DNA of 41,452 bases from Hydrogenophilus sp. (GCA_020725265.1 DYFK01000006.1:122366-163817), one strand, 5' to 3'. Shown: positions 1 through 8,056, numbered from the stretch's first letter. Numbers and translations are program-made. Notes: generated by a model not told the origin, from the sequence alone.

Positions 1-349
1 CGGCGAGTTCGGCCTGACGGGCGAAGAAGGCATCCATCTCGCCATAGCTGGCGAACACGTCCGGTTCTTCCAGCAGGTCGTCGGCGCGTGGCGAGATCGG
101 TCCGCCGCCGTCGACCCCGGTCAGGGTCAGCAGGATGGCGCCGGCCGGAATGCCGGTGGCCGGGCCGCGCGCCGATTCGACGCGGACCTCCTCGCCGTGC
201 GTGACCAGGCTCAGGCCGAGCCAGGGCTGGCTGGTGGCGTGATGGAGGACGATCGCCCAGGCGGCGAGGTTGATCAGCGCCACCACCAGCAGGGTGTGGC
301 CAGGGGTGACGCGGCCGGCGCGCGGCATCGGTGTCGGGAAGGAAGGCAT
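1..349 (-). CDS. Unknown membrane-anchored protein, N-terminal part (runs off the left edge)
   Basis: An open frame reads leftward from an ATG at 349 and has no stop before the window edge, giving about 116 residues. The start reads MPSFPTPMPRAG and is followed by one hydrophobic segment (about residues 18-36, HTLLVVALINLAAWAIVL). After that comes a soluble stretch beginning WLGLSLVTHGEEVRVES, with GIPAGAILLTLTGVDG a little further on. The pattern of short strands and a 'GxxAGAILLxL' turn resembles the PDZ-like extracytoplasmic parts of some membrane sensors, but I do not recognise the family. No good ribosome site precedes either ATG (349 or 328), so the start is uncertain. It diverges from the lipoprotein gene. 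Confidence 0.5.
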   Translation of the reverse strand, partial: MPSFPTPMPRAGRVTPGHTLLVVALINLAAWAIVLHHATSQPWLGLSLVTHGEEVRVESARGPATGIPAGAILLTLTGVDGGGPISPRADDLLEEPDVFASYGEMDAFFARQAELA

Positions 350-374
350 GGGTGGGACGGAAGACGCGGGACGA

Positions 375-445
375 AGAACGAACAGGGCTGCACCAAAAAG
401 AACCGAACAAAAAAGCACCGCACCGGAAAGAGCCGAACAATAAAG
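375..445. repeat. Short A-rich direct repeats (AGAACCGAACA type)
   Basis: Two 17-bp copies at 399-415 and 429-445 differ at two positions (AGAACCGAACAAAAAAG and AGAGCCGAACAATAAAG). A shortened relative lies at 375-384 (AGAACGAACA). They sit in the 238-bp gap between the divergent membrane-protein and lipoprotein genes, which otherwise holds nothing I can name. The A-rich copies stand out against the GC-rich surroundings. Confidence 0.5.
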
Positions 446-587
446 GCTCAACAAGCCAGAACGATCCATGAATCAAAACGGCAAGGGCCGGGTGGGCAAT
501 GGCCATCCCGAGAACACGGGATTGTCGCCCAACCTGGGCCTGGACAAGAATCGGCCGGTCTTGTTCAACCAACCGGGAGCATTCTTC

Positions 588-1766
588 ATGCCATCACGAT
601 TCCTGAAACCCCTGGCGGCGATTTGCGCTGGCGCCCTGCTGGCGATCGGCCTGTCCGCCTGCAACTCATCCTCGTCCGGTGACGATCACGCCGGCGGCGA
701 CGGCGGCGCGGTGGCGACGCCGACTTCGGTGCATGGGGTCGCCATGGCCGGGCCACTTGCCGGTCAGGTCTGCGCCCATGTCGCCACGTCCAGCGGCGTC
801 GCCGGCGGCGCGCCCATCGCCTGCGTCGACACCGTGCCCGCGACCGGCGCTTTCCCGGCCATGAACATTCCGGCCGAAATCAAGGCAATCGTCCTGATCG
901 CGACCGGTACCTATGTCGACGAAGCAACCGGCCAGACCGTCACGGTCGGCGCGGGCAGCCCGTTGCGCTCCCATGCCAGTTGGGATGTCTCCGGCGGCAG
1001 CGTGAGTGTCGCCATCACACCGCTGACCGAAGCCGCGATCCGTTCCGCGGTGGCCGCCGGCGGGCTGAACCATGACCGCTTCGGCGCCAGCCTGCACGAC
1101 CTCGCCCAGGCGCTTGGCCTGGATGCCGGCAGCGGCACCGCCGCCATCGCCGAACTGGTCAACACCCTGCCGGCCGTGGGCGGCGATCTCGATGCCCAGG
1201 CCCATGCGCGGCTGCTGGCCGTGCTGTCGCGGGCGCAAAGCAATTTCTGCGCGGGCAATGCCGCCTGTTCGCTCGATCACTATCTCGACCATGTCGCCAC
1301 CTACATCGGCTCCGGTTCCGTCGACTGGGCGCCGTTCCGGCAAGCCGTCGAACAGGCCCTGGCCGATTGGGAAGCGGCCAATCCGGACGACGGCGTCACC
1401 TGCCAGTTCACCGGCGGCAAACTGACCTGCGCGCTGACCGGTGGTGGCAACGGCGGTGGTGGCAACGGCGGTGGCGCGATCCCCACCGGCAACTGGAATC
1501 TGGACATCGTGGTCACCGCCAGCGGCGTCACCGCGCCGGCGATCCGGATCGAGAACATCCCGAAGCCGGCCAGTCAGGCCGAGTTCTGCGCGGCCGAGAA
1601 CATGCAGGGTTTCCAGCAGACCGTCGAAGGCTTCACCGGCACCTGGCAGATCACCAGTTGCACGTTCAACGGCACGGTCGGCAACATCAGCGCGGTGCTG
1701 AGCATCACCAGCCCGGTCAACATGACGGTTCCCTATTCGGTCGTTTACACCTACACGCCCCGATAA
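588..1766 (+). CDS. Putative lipoprotein of unknown function
   Basis: The 392-aa product begins MPSRFLKPLAAICAGALLAIGLSAC, a type II signal peptide with lipobox LSAC, so it should be lipid-anchored at cysteine 25. This fixes the start at ATG 588, which has a GGGAG ribosome site at 574-578. A longer in-frame ATG at 468 would bury the signal. The mature part is rich in Ala, Gly and Thr. It has a low-complexity linker (GGGNGGGGNGGG, coded near 1441-1475) that divides an N-terminal domain of about 260 residues from a C-terminal domain of about 100 residues. Several cysteine pairs suggest disulfides in the periplasm. A strong terminator follows. I do not recognise the family. Confidence 0.75.
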   Translation: MPSRFLKPLAAICAGALLAIGLSACNSSSSGDDHAGGDGGAVATPTSVHGVAMAGPLAGQVCAHVATSSGVAGGAPIACVDTVPATGAFPAMNIPAEIKAIVLIATGTYVDEATGQTVTVGAGSPLRSHASWDVSGGSVSVAITPLTEAAIRSAVAAGGLNHDRFGASLHDLAQALGLDAGSGTAAIAELVNTLPAVGGDLDAQAHARLLAVLSRAQSNFCAGNAACSLDHYLDHVATYIGSGSVDWAPFRQAVEQALADWEAANPDDGVTCQFTGGKLTCALTGGGNGGGGNGGGAIPTGNWNLDIVVTASGVTAPAIRIENIPKPASQAEFCAAENMQGFQQTVEGFTGTWQITSCTFNGTVGNISAVLSITSPVNMTVPYSVVYTYTPR

Positions 1767-1802
1767 GAACGAATATCGACAACCTCCGCGCGCGAGATTG
1801 TG

Positions 1803-1824
1803 GCCCCTTCGGGGGCTTTTTTTT
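1803..1824 (+). terminator. Rho-independent terminator after the lipoprotein gene
   Basis: Perfect 5-bp stem GCCCC/GGGGC around a TTCG tetraloop (1803-1816), followed by eight T residues (1817-1824). It ends the lipoprotein transcript, and it argues against starting the next gene at the in-frame ATG at 1800, which lies inside it. Confidence 0.85.
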
Positions 1825-1904
1825 GCCCGGGCGTCGCGTGCGTTGCCGCTTGCGCGGGGCGTCCAGTACCATCCCGGGTTCCGTTGAAACTTGGTTGCGG
1901 TACC

Positions 1905-3134
1905 GTGGAAGCCCAGCACATCCCCCTTTCCGCCATTGGCAGGAACCCGCGCGACGAAGTCGCGGATGCCGCGCCAGCGCATGGTGGCGACCGCCTGCCG
2001 GTCATCGAGGTTCTGGCCGAAATCGCCAGCAGCATGAGTTCGGACGCCAATACCGAGCAGATGCTGATGCGCTTCCTGGAGATCATGGTGCGCATTTCCA
2101 ACGCCAAGGCCGGCGCGGTGCGCGTGCTCACCGCCGATGGCGCGCACATGCGCATGGTCGGCTCGATCGGCCTGAGTCCGGCGCTGGTGGAAAAGGAGCG
2201 CTACGTGCCGCTCGAGTGCGGTATCTGCGGCAAGGCGACGCTGACCCACGCGACCCAGAACGACAGCGTCATGGAGGTTTGCCAGAAACAGGTGCGCCAC
2301 ATCTATTTCGCCCAGCGCTGCCATACCGTCTACGCGGTGCCACTGCGCCACAAGGGCAAGGTGATGGGCGTCTACAACATGTTCATGGACAACCCGGAGC
2401 CGCTGCCGGAGGACATCCGCTACCTGTTCAACTCGATCAGCGAGCACCTCGGCATGGCGCTGGAGAATTCCCGGCTGACCCGCGAGAACATGCGTATCTC
2501 GCTGATGAACGAGCGCACCATGCTGGCCAACCAGATCCACGATTCCCTGGCGCAGACCCTGGCCTACGCCAAGATGCGACTGAGCGTGCTCAACGAAGCG
2601 TTCGCCGATGACGATCGCGAGCGTGCCAACCGGTATCTGGGCGAGGTCGAGGAAGCCGTGGACATGGCCTACTCGGAGCTGCGTAACCTGATCACCCAGT
2701 TCCGCGACCGCATCGATCCGCGCGGCCTGGTGCCGGCGCTCCAGGAGATGGCCGAGAGTTTCAGCAAGAAGGCCAACGCCGACGTCGACTTTCTCAACGT
2801 CGCCCAGGACGTGGTGCTGACGCCGGAAGAGGAAATCCAGGTCTTCCACATCATCCAGGAATCGCTCTACAACATCTGCAAGCACGCGCGCGCGCGCCAT
2901 GTCGTCGTCACCCTCGACCTGCACGAGAACGAATACGTGGTCAATGTCGCCGACGACGGCGTCGGCCTGCTCGGCAGCGCGCTGTCCAACATGGGCAAGA
3001 GCTTCGGCCTGACCATCATGCGCGAGCGCGCGGCCAAGCTGGGCGGGCGGCTGACCATCGAAAGCCGGCCGGCCGGCGGCACCATCGTGCGCCTGAGCTT
3101 CCCGGCGCGGTCCGGTCTGGAGGTACAGTCGTGA
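1905..3134 (+). CDS. Soluble GAF-domain sensor histidine kinase (NarX/NarQ family)
   Basis: About 409 aa from GTG 1905; TTG 1884 is an alternative and ATG 2034 would cut into the GAF domain. Residues about 35-190 form a GAF domain. Residues about 200-270 are a HisKA_3 dimerisation domain with the phospho-acceptor in ANQIHDSLAQTL (His212). The C-terminus is an HATPase with an N box (IIQESLYNICKHA) and DDGVGL. There is no signal or membrane segment, so it senses something in the cytoplasm. The GAF domain has four cysteines, C105-x2-C108-x17-C126-x12-C139, a plausible redox, Fe-S or sulfur-sensing site (inference). The stop overlaps the start of the response regulator (GTGA), as in NarXL-type operons. 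The signal it senses is not shown by the sequence. Confidence 0.85.
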   Translation: MEAQHIPLSAIGRNPRDEVADAAPAHGGDRLPVIEVLAEIASSMSSDANTEQMLMRFLEIMVRISNAKAGAVRVLTADGAHMRMVGSIGLSPALVEKERYVPLECGICGKATLTHATQNDSVMEVCQKQVRHIYFAQRCHTVYAVPLRHKGKVMGVYNMFMDNPEPLPEDIRYLFNSISEHLGMALENSRLTRENMRISLMNERTMLANQIHDSLAQTLAYAKMRLSVLNEAFADDDRERANRYLGEVEEAVDMAYSELRNLITQFRDRIDPRGLVPALQEMAESFSKKANADVDFLNVAQDVVLTPEEEIQVFHIIQESLYNICKHARARHVVVTLDLHENEYVVNVADDGVGLLGSALSNMGKSFGLTIMRERAAKLGGRLTIESRPAGGTIVRLSFPARSGLEVQS

Positions 3135-3799
3135 GCCGGCTGTCCGTCATCCTGGTCGATGACCACACGCTGTTCCGCAAGGGACTCGCCGAGCTCCTGG
3201 AAAGCCAGGGCGCGGTCAACGTCGCCGCGATCACCGGCGATCCGACCGAGGTCGCCGGTCTGCTACGCGAGCACCGGCCGGATGTACTGTTGCTTGACCT
3301 CAACATCGGCGGCATCGATGGCATCCAGGTCATGCAGGGATTGCGCGCCCAGGGTTTCGACCTGCCGGTGCTGCTGCTCACCGTCAGCGAGGCCGAGGAG
3401 GACATGGCCCGGGCGCTGCGCAATGGCGCCAACGGCTATCTGCTGAAAAGCATGGAGCCGGATGAGCTGGTCGACGCCATCCTGCGCGCCGCGCGCGGCG
3501 AGACCGTGGTGGCGCCGGCGATGACCGCCAAGCTGGTGCGCATGCTCGACGGCAAGAACACCAGCGCCACTTCGCTGCTGGAATCGCTGACCCAGCGTGA
3601 GCGGGAAATCCTTGCCCACCTGGCGCGCGGCGAGAGCAACAAGGCGATCGCCCGCCAGCTCGACATCAGTTACGACACGGTCAAGCTGCACGTGCGCCAT
3701 ATCCTCGCCAAGCTCAACCTGTCATCACGGGTGGAGGCGGCGGTGTTCGCGGTCGAAAACAAGCTGACGCCGGGCTTCGACGTCGGTCGCAAGAGCTGA
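3131..3799 (+). CDS. NarL/FixJ-family response regulator
   Basis: 222 aa. An N-terminal receiver domain has the acidic pocket VDD (residues 9-11), phospho-acceptor Asp56 (LLLDLNIGG) and the conserved Lys in GYLLKS. A C-terminal LuxR-type helix-turn-helix follows (LTQREREILAHLARGES, then SNKAIARQLDISYDTVKLH). The GTG start lies within the kinase stop codon and has GGAGG at 3118-3123, so the two genes are translationally coupled. Family members bind short TAC-type heptamers. Such motifs occur upstream of dsrA (9413-9464), which makes dsr control a testable idea, not a demonstrated one. Confidence 0.9.
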   Translation: MSRLSVILVDDHTLFRKGLAELLESQGAVNVAAITGDPTEVAGLLREHRPDVLLLDLNIGGIDGIQVMQGLRAQGFDLPVLLLTVSEAEEDMARALRNGANGYLLKSMEPDELVDAILRAARGETVVAPAMTAKLVRMLDGKNTSATSLLESLTQREREILAHLARGESNKAIARQLDISYDTVKLHVRHILAKLNLSSRVEAAVFAVENKLTPGFDVGRKS

Positions 3800-3810
3800 C
3801 CGGTCGCCGT

Positions 3811-4923
3811 TCAGCGCGTCGGTCGGCTGCGGGTGCCGGGGTGGAACCAGATCGCCAGCGCGATCAGCAGGATCGGCAGCGGCAAGAACAGATAGGCGCC
3901 GCCGAATCCGCGCGCGAGCACCACCTTGCCGGGATCTTCGGGGTCGACCCAGCAGGTCGCGGCGTCGCCGTGCCGATGCGCCGCCAGAAGCGCCGCGACT
4001 TCCCCGGTGGTGTAGCTGAGCCGGCTGTCGGTCGAGAAGCCGAGCGCGTGGTGAGATTCGCCGTCGCTGGCGTGGCGCAGCGAAAACACCGGTTTGAAGC
4101 GCGCCTCGACGGGGCGTCCGTCCGCTCTGGTGGTCTGGCTGGCCCGGGCGTGCTTGAAGTTGGCGTCGACGATCTCGCAGCGCGTTTCCCGGTATGTCGA
4201 CAGCACCCGCCAGTCCTCCCAGGCCATGACGCCGAACAGCATCAGGAAACCGATGCCGACGAACGCGCCGCTGGTGGCGGAGACCGCGCGCAGGCGCCGG
4301 GACAGTAGCGCGGTGGCATCCGCGTCCTCGCTGGTGGTGGCCCAGGCCAGGCCGGCGGCGACCAGCCAGAGCCCAAGAAATGTCAGGACCAGGACGCCGG
4401 CGCGGCTGATGCCCCAGCCGTTGGTCAGTGTGATCATGGCCGGTGCCGGGGGCGTGACGATCTCGATACCGATGGTGTCGCCCGCCCAGCGGTCCGGTGG
4501 TGTCTGGATGTTCAGGGCGAACGAGGCGTGCGTGGAGGCGTCGGGCAGCGCGATCAGGCGCGACTCGCAGTGCCAGTCCTGCCCACCGTCGATGGGGCCC
4601 TCGTACAACAGTTGCCGGGACTCGGCATCGAACCGGGCGAAACAATCCGGCGGCAGTGGCTCGGCCAGGAACAGATCGACCGGAATCGCGAACGTGACCC
4701 GCGTGTAGTGGGTCGTGTCGCCGTCGTTGCGCACGCGCAGGCCGATCGTGAATGCCTGGCCGGCGACGATGACGGCGGGCGCATCAAGGATTCCGGAGCG
4801 CGTGAAGGCCGGGTCGGCCCCCTCGGCGCGGGCGCTGGCCGCCGCCATCGGCAGGATCGCTCCGGCGAGCAGGGCGAGCGCCCACCGACCGGCGCGGGTC
4901 GTGGTCAGGCCCAGAATTTCCAC
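3811..4923 (-). CDS. DUF3592-domain membrane protein
   Basis: From GTG 4923 the product is 370 aa. The N-terminus (VEILGLTTTRAGRWALALLAG, with ASARA about ten residues later) looks like a signal peptide. A periplasmic region of about 150 residues rich in beta strands follows, then membrane segments (about residues 185-205, 225-245 and near 345-365). Between the last two lies the DUF3592 signature: TRCEIVDANFKHA, ARFKPVFSLRH and CWVDPEDPGKVVLAR. The start overlaps the end of the hemerythrin gene by 19 bp, and no clear ribosome site is visible, so coupling to hemerythrin translation is likely. An in-frame start at 4983 would lie well inside the hemerythrin gene and is less likely. Function unknown. 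It is convergent with the response regulator, with 11 bp between stops. Confidence 0.75.
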   Translation of the reverse strand: MEILGLTTTRAGRWALALLAGAILPMAAASARAEGADPAFTRSGILDAPAVIVAGQAFTIGLRVRNDGDTTHYTRVTFAIPVDLFLAEPLPPDCFARFDAESRQLLYEGPIDGGQDWHCESRLIALPDASTHASFALNIQTPPDRWAGDTIGIEIVTPPAPAMITLTNGWGISRAGVLVLTFLGLWLVAAGLAWATTSEDADATALLSRRLRAVSATSGAFVGIGFLMLFGVMAWEDWRVLSTYRETRCEIVDANFKHARASQTTRADGRPVEARFKPVFSLRHASDGESHHALGFSTDSRLSYTTGEVAALLAAHRHGDAATCWVDPEDPGKVVLARGFGGAYLFLPLPILLIALAIWFHPGTRSRPTR

Positions 4924-5396
4924 CAGGGCCGCTCGCGGCTGGCGGCGACGGCACGGGCTTCCCGCTCCCATTGCCGGGTGCAATAGCCGGCCTTGCGCAG
5001 CGCGGCCGCGTACTTGCGGTCGGTGCCCGTGATGTGGTCGCGCAGCCAGTGCTTGAGGAAATTGAGCAGCTCGAAGGTGACGCTCTTGTTTTCAATCATC
5101 GACTTGCGCGCGATGTCCTCCATCCGGGCGATGAAGCCATGATGCTGGGCGAGATGGGCGTCGAATTCCGGACCACCGTAACCGGCGTCGCGCATCAGCC
5201 GTTCCTCCAGCGCGAAATGGGTGCGCGTGTAATCGAGCAGCCCGTCGAGGATTTCGCCGATGATCTGGTCGCTCTTGCGCTCGACCACCGCCGCGAAGAG
5301 CTGGTTGAGAAGGTCGATCAACACCCGGTGCTGGCTGTCGATCTCATCGATGCCGACACTGAGGTCGGTACTCCACTGGAACAGCTTGTCCGTCAT
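4905..5396 (-). CDS. Bacteriohemerythrin
   Basis: 163 aa. Single-domain hemerythrin with the full di-iron ligand set: His23, His60, Glu64, His81, His85, His121 and Asp126 (motifs DSQHRVL, THFALEERL, HLAQHHGF, WLRDHITGTD). Such proteins reversibly bind O2 in the cytoplasm and may store, deliver or sense it. A C-terminal extension of about 30 residues (CTRQWEREARAVAAS to the end) ends in a Trp-rich tail. The ATG has a strong GGGAGGA site upstream. In a sulfur oxidizer it may protect or supply oxygen-sensitive enzymes (inference). Confidence 0.92.
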   Translation of the reverse strand: MTDKLFQWSTDLSVGIDEIDSQHRVLIDLLNQLFAAVVERKSDQIIGEILDGLLDYTRTHFALEERLMRDAGYGGPEFDAHLAQHHGFIARMEDIARKSMIENKSVTFELLNFLKHWLRDHITGTDRKYAAALRKAGYCTRQWEREARAVAASRERPWWKFWA

Positions 5397-5553
5397 GATC
5401 CGGTCCTCCCGATTCCTTGTTTATCAACGAGCGCCGACATCCTCGAAGCGGGGATGGGCACCGTCAACGGGGTGGAGGGATGAACGGAACGGACAGGGGC
5501 GGGACTGGTCGCGGAGCCAGGCCGTCGGTCGGCCGCGCCGCCCGCTGGGGCGT

Positions 5554-6486
5554 TCAGACGCCGCGCAGGTCGCGCAGCGGATCGTGATAGCGGGCGCGGT
5601 AGAGCAGACGGCGGTGCCCGGGGGTGTCGGAGAAGCCGGCGCGGGTGTGCAGTACGTTGTTGCAGATCAGGCCCATGCCGGGTTGCAGGCGCAACGTGAA
5701 ACGGCCGAAGGCGGGTGCCGCCAACAGATCGTCGAGCGCCTGTAGCGCGGCCTGCGTGGCGGCATCGGCTTTCCAGGCGATGCTCTTGGTGCGCGCGGTG
5801 TAGCGCAGGTGCAGACGGCCGTTTTCCACCAGCAGCGCCGGTCCGGTCTCGTCGCCGCGCGCGGTGCCCTGTTCGTCGACACGCGCCGGAATGGTCATGG
5901 CATCCGCCGCCAGCAGCGCGCGGATGTGCGCCGGATCGGCATCGCGCAACGCGATGTAGGCGAGTTCGTGGTCCATCAGGTCGTTTTCGCCGCCCGTTTC
6001 AGCCTGCCGCACGCAATGCAGGGTCATCGCCAGGATGCGGCGCTCGGGCGGGTTGTAGTAGCCGTCGGTATGCCAGCGGATGCGATGGTGGGTGTAGGGA
6101 ATGTAGTCGCCACGTTTGCCGGGATCCTGGCCGGCCGGACGCGCGGCCGGATCGCTGGTGTCGTCGTCGCGCGGGGTCAGGCTGGAGATGCCGTCCTCGT
6201 CGGCCAACCAGTTGGCGTCCAGACGTTCCAGCCCGAACTGGCGGGAAAGCGCGCGCACCGCCGGCTTGTCCTCGTTCTCGCCGAGACGGGTGGCGTAGAT
6301 CGCCATGTTGGTCTTGGCGATGCGTTGCCAGATCGCCTCGTATTCGGCGGCGGTCAGCCGATGCGGATCGGCGACCTCGACGATCAGATCCTCACCCCGC
6401 CCCGGATAACCGGCGAGCTTGGCCGCGCGCCAGGCCCGGTAGCCGGATTCGTTGTCGGGGTGGAAGGGAGAGTCGGGTGGGATCAT
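5554..6486 (-). CDS. TauD/TfdA-family Fe(II)/2-oxoglutarate dioxygenase
   Basis: 310 aa from ATG 6486 (MIPPDSPFHPDN). An in-frame ATG at 6534 would overlap the neighbouring gene and add a poor leader. The iron-binding facial triad is visible as H-x-D in RWHTDGYYN and a distal His in NNVLHTRAGF. The 2-oxoglutarate-binding Arg is in RRLLYRARY. Family enzymes hydroxylate sulfonates, sulfate esters, aryloxyacids or amino acids; the substrate here cannot be read. It is the last gene of the minus-strand sulfur-linked block. The start codon is preceded by CCCCACT heptamer repeats instead of a ribosome site. Confidence 0.85.
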   Translation of the reverse strand: MIPPDSPFHPDNESGYRAWRAAKLAGYPGRGEDLIVEVADPHRLTAAEYEAIWQRIAKTNMAIYATRLGENEDKPAVRALSRQFGLERLDANWLADEDGISSLTPRDDDTSDPAARPAGQDPGKRGDYIPYTHHRIRWHTDGYYNPPERRILAMTLHCVRQAETGGENDLMDHELAYIALRDADPAHIRALLAADAMTIPARVDEQGTARGDETGPALLVENGRLHLRYTARTKSIAWKADAATQAALQALDDLLAAPAFGRFTLRLQPGMGLICNNVLHTRAGFSDTPGHRRLLYRARYHDPLRDLRGV

Positions 6487-6487
6487 G

Positions 6488-6558
6488 GTGGGGAGTGGGG
6501 AGTGGATGCCGTGACCGGTTTTATTCCTTGCCACTCGCCACTTGCGACTTACGATCTC
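6488..6558. repeat. Heptad-periodic bipartite repeat (copy 1)
   Basis: Left arm 6488-6505 is GGGGAGT-type (two and a half units, the complement of CCCCACT). Right arm 6531-6558 reads CCACTCG, CCACTTG, CGACTTA, CGATCTC, four 7-bp units. GTGGGGAGTGG in the left arm is nearly the inverse of CCACTCGCCAC in the right arm. The left arm directly precedes the dioxygenase start. The right arm codes the C-terminus (about KSQVASGKE) of the 199-aa protein. Confidence 0.6.
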
Positions 6559-7120
6559 CCGGATAAAACCCGTCCATGTTCTTCTTGACCATGCCCATCG
6601 CTTCCGGCACCTCGATGTCCATGAGTTGATCCTGGATCCAGGTCTGGTCGGATTCCAGCATGTCTTCCCGAATCATCAGGCTCAGGTAGCGCAGGGCCTG
6701 GAAGCTGGCCTTGTCCTCCGGAAACTCGAACTCGGAATAGTCGACCATGCGCTGGTTGAGGCGGTCGATGTAGGCCTGCTGGTAGTCGTAGTCCGGGTCG
6801 CGCTCGCCGCCGGTGAAGTCGAGCACGTTCTGTTCCATGATTTCGGCCAGACGCACGCCGAGGGCGCTGACCAGATCCTGGCGCTTGTCGTCATCCATGC
6901 GCTCGAACGCCAGGCGGTCGACGTAATGCACCAGGAAACTGGTCAGTTCGGCGATGATCTTGAAGCCGCGTTGCGGGGTGACAATGTCGAAATTGGCCTT
7001 GGACAGGTTGTCGACGGCCTTGTCGGCCAGTCGCCAGATGGTCGAGGCGAGCACGGTGGCGACCTCGTCGGCGGGACGCTCGCCTTCCTTCTTGAACCAG
7101 ACGGTCTTGACGCGCAGCAT
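6521..7120 (-). CDS. Conserved-looking hypothetical protein, 199 aa
   Basis: MLRVKTVWFKKEGERPADEV opens a mainly helical, acidic soluble protein with no signal peptide, no membrane segment and no cysteine. Segments such as ASTIWRLADKAVDNLSK, KIIAELTSFLVHYVDRLAFERM and LVSALGVRLAEIMEQNVLDF are amphipathic helices. The ATG has GGAGAA upstream and lies 6 bp after the rhodanese stop, so the two are surely co-transcribed. The last nine residues are coded within a heptad repeat, suggesting that the repeat altered the 3' end. I do not recognise the family. Its place between a rhodanese and a dioxygenase suggests a sulfur-related role, by context only. Confidence 0.8.
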   Translation of the reverse strand: MLRVKTVWFKKEGERPADEVATVLASTIWRLADKAVDNLSKANFDIVTPQRGFKIIAELTSFLVHYVDRLAFERMDDDKRQDLVSALGVRLAEIMEQNVLDFTGGERDPDYDYQQAYIDRLNQRMVDYSEFEFPEDKASFQALRYLSLMIREDMLESDQTWIQDQLMDIEVPEAMGMVKKNMDGFYPGDRKSQVASGKE

Positions 7121-7126
7121 GGCTGT

Positions 7127-7975
7127 TCATTCTCCAGTCGCGACCGGTCGGGACGGGTCGCGGATCCACTCGCTCCAGGAGCCCGGATACAGGCGAGAGC
7201 CAGGCAGTCCGGCGATTTCCATGGCGAGCAGGTTGTGACAGGCGGTGACGCCGGAACCGCAGGAATGGATGACCCGCCAGGGCGGACGCCCCTTGAGCAG
7301 GGCCTGGAAATTCTCGCGCAAGGCTTCCGGTGGCATGAACGTGCCGTCGATGTCGATGTTTTCCTCGAACGACCAGTTGATCGAGCCGGGGATGTGGCCG
7401 GCGACCGGGTCGAGCGGTTCGAACTCACCGGTGAAGCGACGTTCCGGGCGGGCGTCGATGATCAGGAAATCGCCGTTGGCCGAGGCGCGCAGCACGTCAT
7501 CGGCATCGACGATCTGGCTGGGTTCGGGCAGGCAGGCGCAATTGCCCTTGCGCGGTTCCGGAAGATCGGCGGTGACCGGGCGCATTTCACGCGCCCATTT
7601 CGGGTAACCGCCATCGAGCAGGGCGACACCGGGGTGGCCGAGCCAGCGCAACATCCACCACATGCGCACGGCCATGGCGCCGTAGCTGTCGTCGTAGACC
7701 ACGACCTGCTTGTTGACGCCGACGCCCCAGGCGCAGAGCTTCTCGGCGAATCCGCCGGGGTCGGGTAGCGGATGACGGCCGCTGGATTCGGTGACTGGCG
7801 CGGACAGATCGTCGTCGAGATGGACGTAACGCGCGCCGGGGATGTGATTCCTCAGATAGGCCTGGCGGCCGGCGTCGGGGTCGGTCAGCGTGAAGCGGCA
7901 ATCGAATACGACCCAGTTGGGGTCGTCCAGATGCTGGGCCAGATCTTCGGTGGTGACGAGGGTGTTGGTGAACAT
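7127..7975 (-). CDS. Sulfurtransferase, tandem rhodanese (SseA / 3-mercaptopyruvate type)
   Basis: 282 aa with two rhodanese domains. The N-terminal one (residues about 5-130) is the inactive structural copy (FDCRF, GARYVHLDDDLS, DGGYPKW). The C-terminal one has the active-site loop HSCGSGVTACH with Cys239, and the CGSGVTA form is typical of SseA-like 3-mercaptopyruvate sulfurtransferases. It moves sulfane sulfur to thiols and, beside dsr, may feed the DsrE/TusA/DsrC relay (inference). No clear ribosome site precedes the ATG. An 11-bp hairpin separates it from the upstream dsrC-like gene. Confidence 0.9.
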   Translation of the reverse strand: MFTNTLVTTEDLAQHLDDPNWVVFDCRFTLTDPDAGRQAYLRNHIPGARYVHLDDDLSAPVTESSGRHPLPDPGGFAEKLCAWGVGVNKQVVVYDDSYGAMAVRMWWMLRWLGHPGVALLDGGYPKWAREMRPVTADLPEPRKGNCACLPEPSQIVDADDVLRASANGDFLIIDARPERRFTGEFEPLDPVAGHIPGSINWSFEENIDIDGTFMPPEALRENFQALLKGRPPWRVIHSCGSGVTACHNLLAMEIAGLPGSRLYPGSWSEWIRDPSRPVATGE

Positions 7976-7996
7976 GGATGTCAGTGCGTGCCCAAA

Positions 7997-8052
7997 GCGG
8001 AGAGCCGAGCGCCGGGAGTCATTCCCGGCGCTCTACTCTTTACTCTCGACCG
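7997..8052. repeat. Heptad-periodic bipartite repeat with 11-bp central hairpin (copy 2)
   Basis: Left arm (GCGGAGAGCCGAGCG, 7997-8011) matches the left arm of the repeat after dsrC (GTGGAGAGTCGAGCG) at 13 of 15 positions. Right arm 8032-8052 reads TCTACTC, TTTACTC, TCGACCG. The centre is a perfect hairpin, GAGCGCCGGGA (8007-8017) and TCCCGGCGCTC (8023-8033) with a 5-nt loop. It lies directly 3' of the dsrC-like gene. It lacks a T-run in the minus direction, so it is more likely a processing or stability element than a full terminator. Confidence 0.65.
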
Positions 8053-8056
8053 CCGC

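Noticed and set aside
468-587. Longer start for the lipoprotein at ATG 468
   Set aside because: It would put the lipobox at residue 65. ATG 588 gives a perfect signal peptide and has a ribosome site.
1800-1904. Start of the histidine kinase at ATG 1800
   Set aside because: That codon lies next to and within the terminator of the preceding gene, and the added residues are not like the family.
5500-5553. Terminator between the dioxygenase and hemerythrin genes (GGCCG/CGGCC)
   Set aside because: Only a 5-bp stem without a T-run on either strand.
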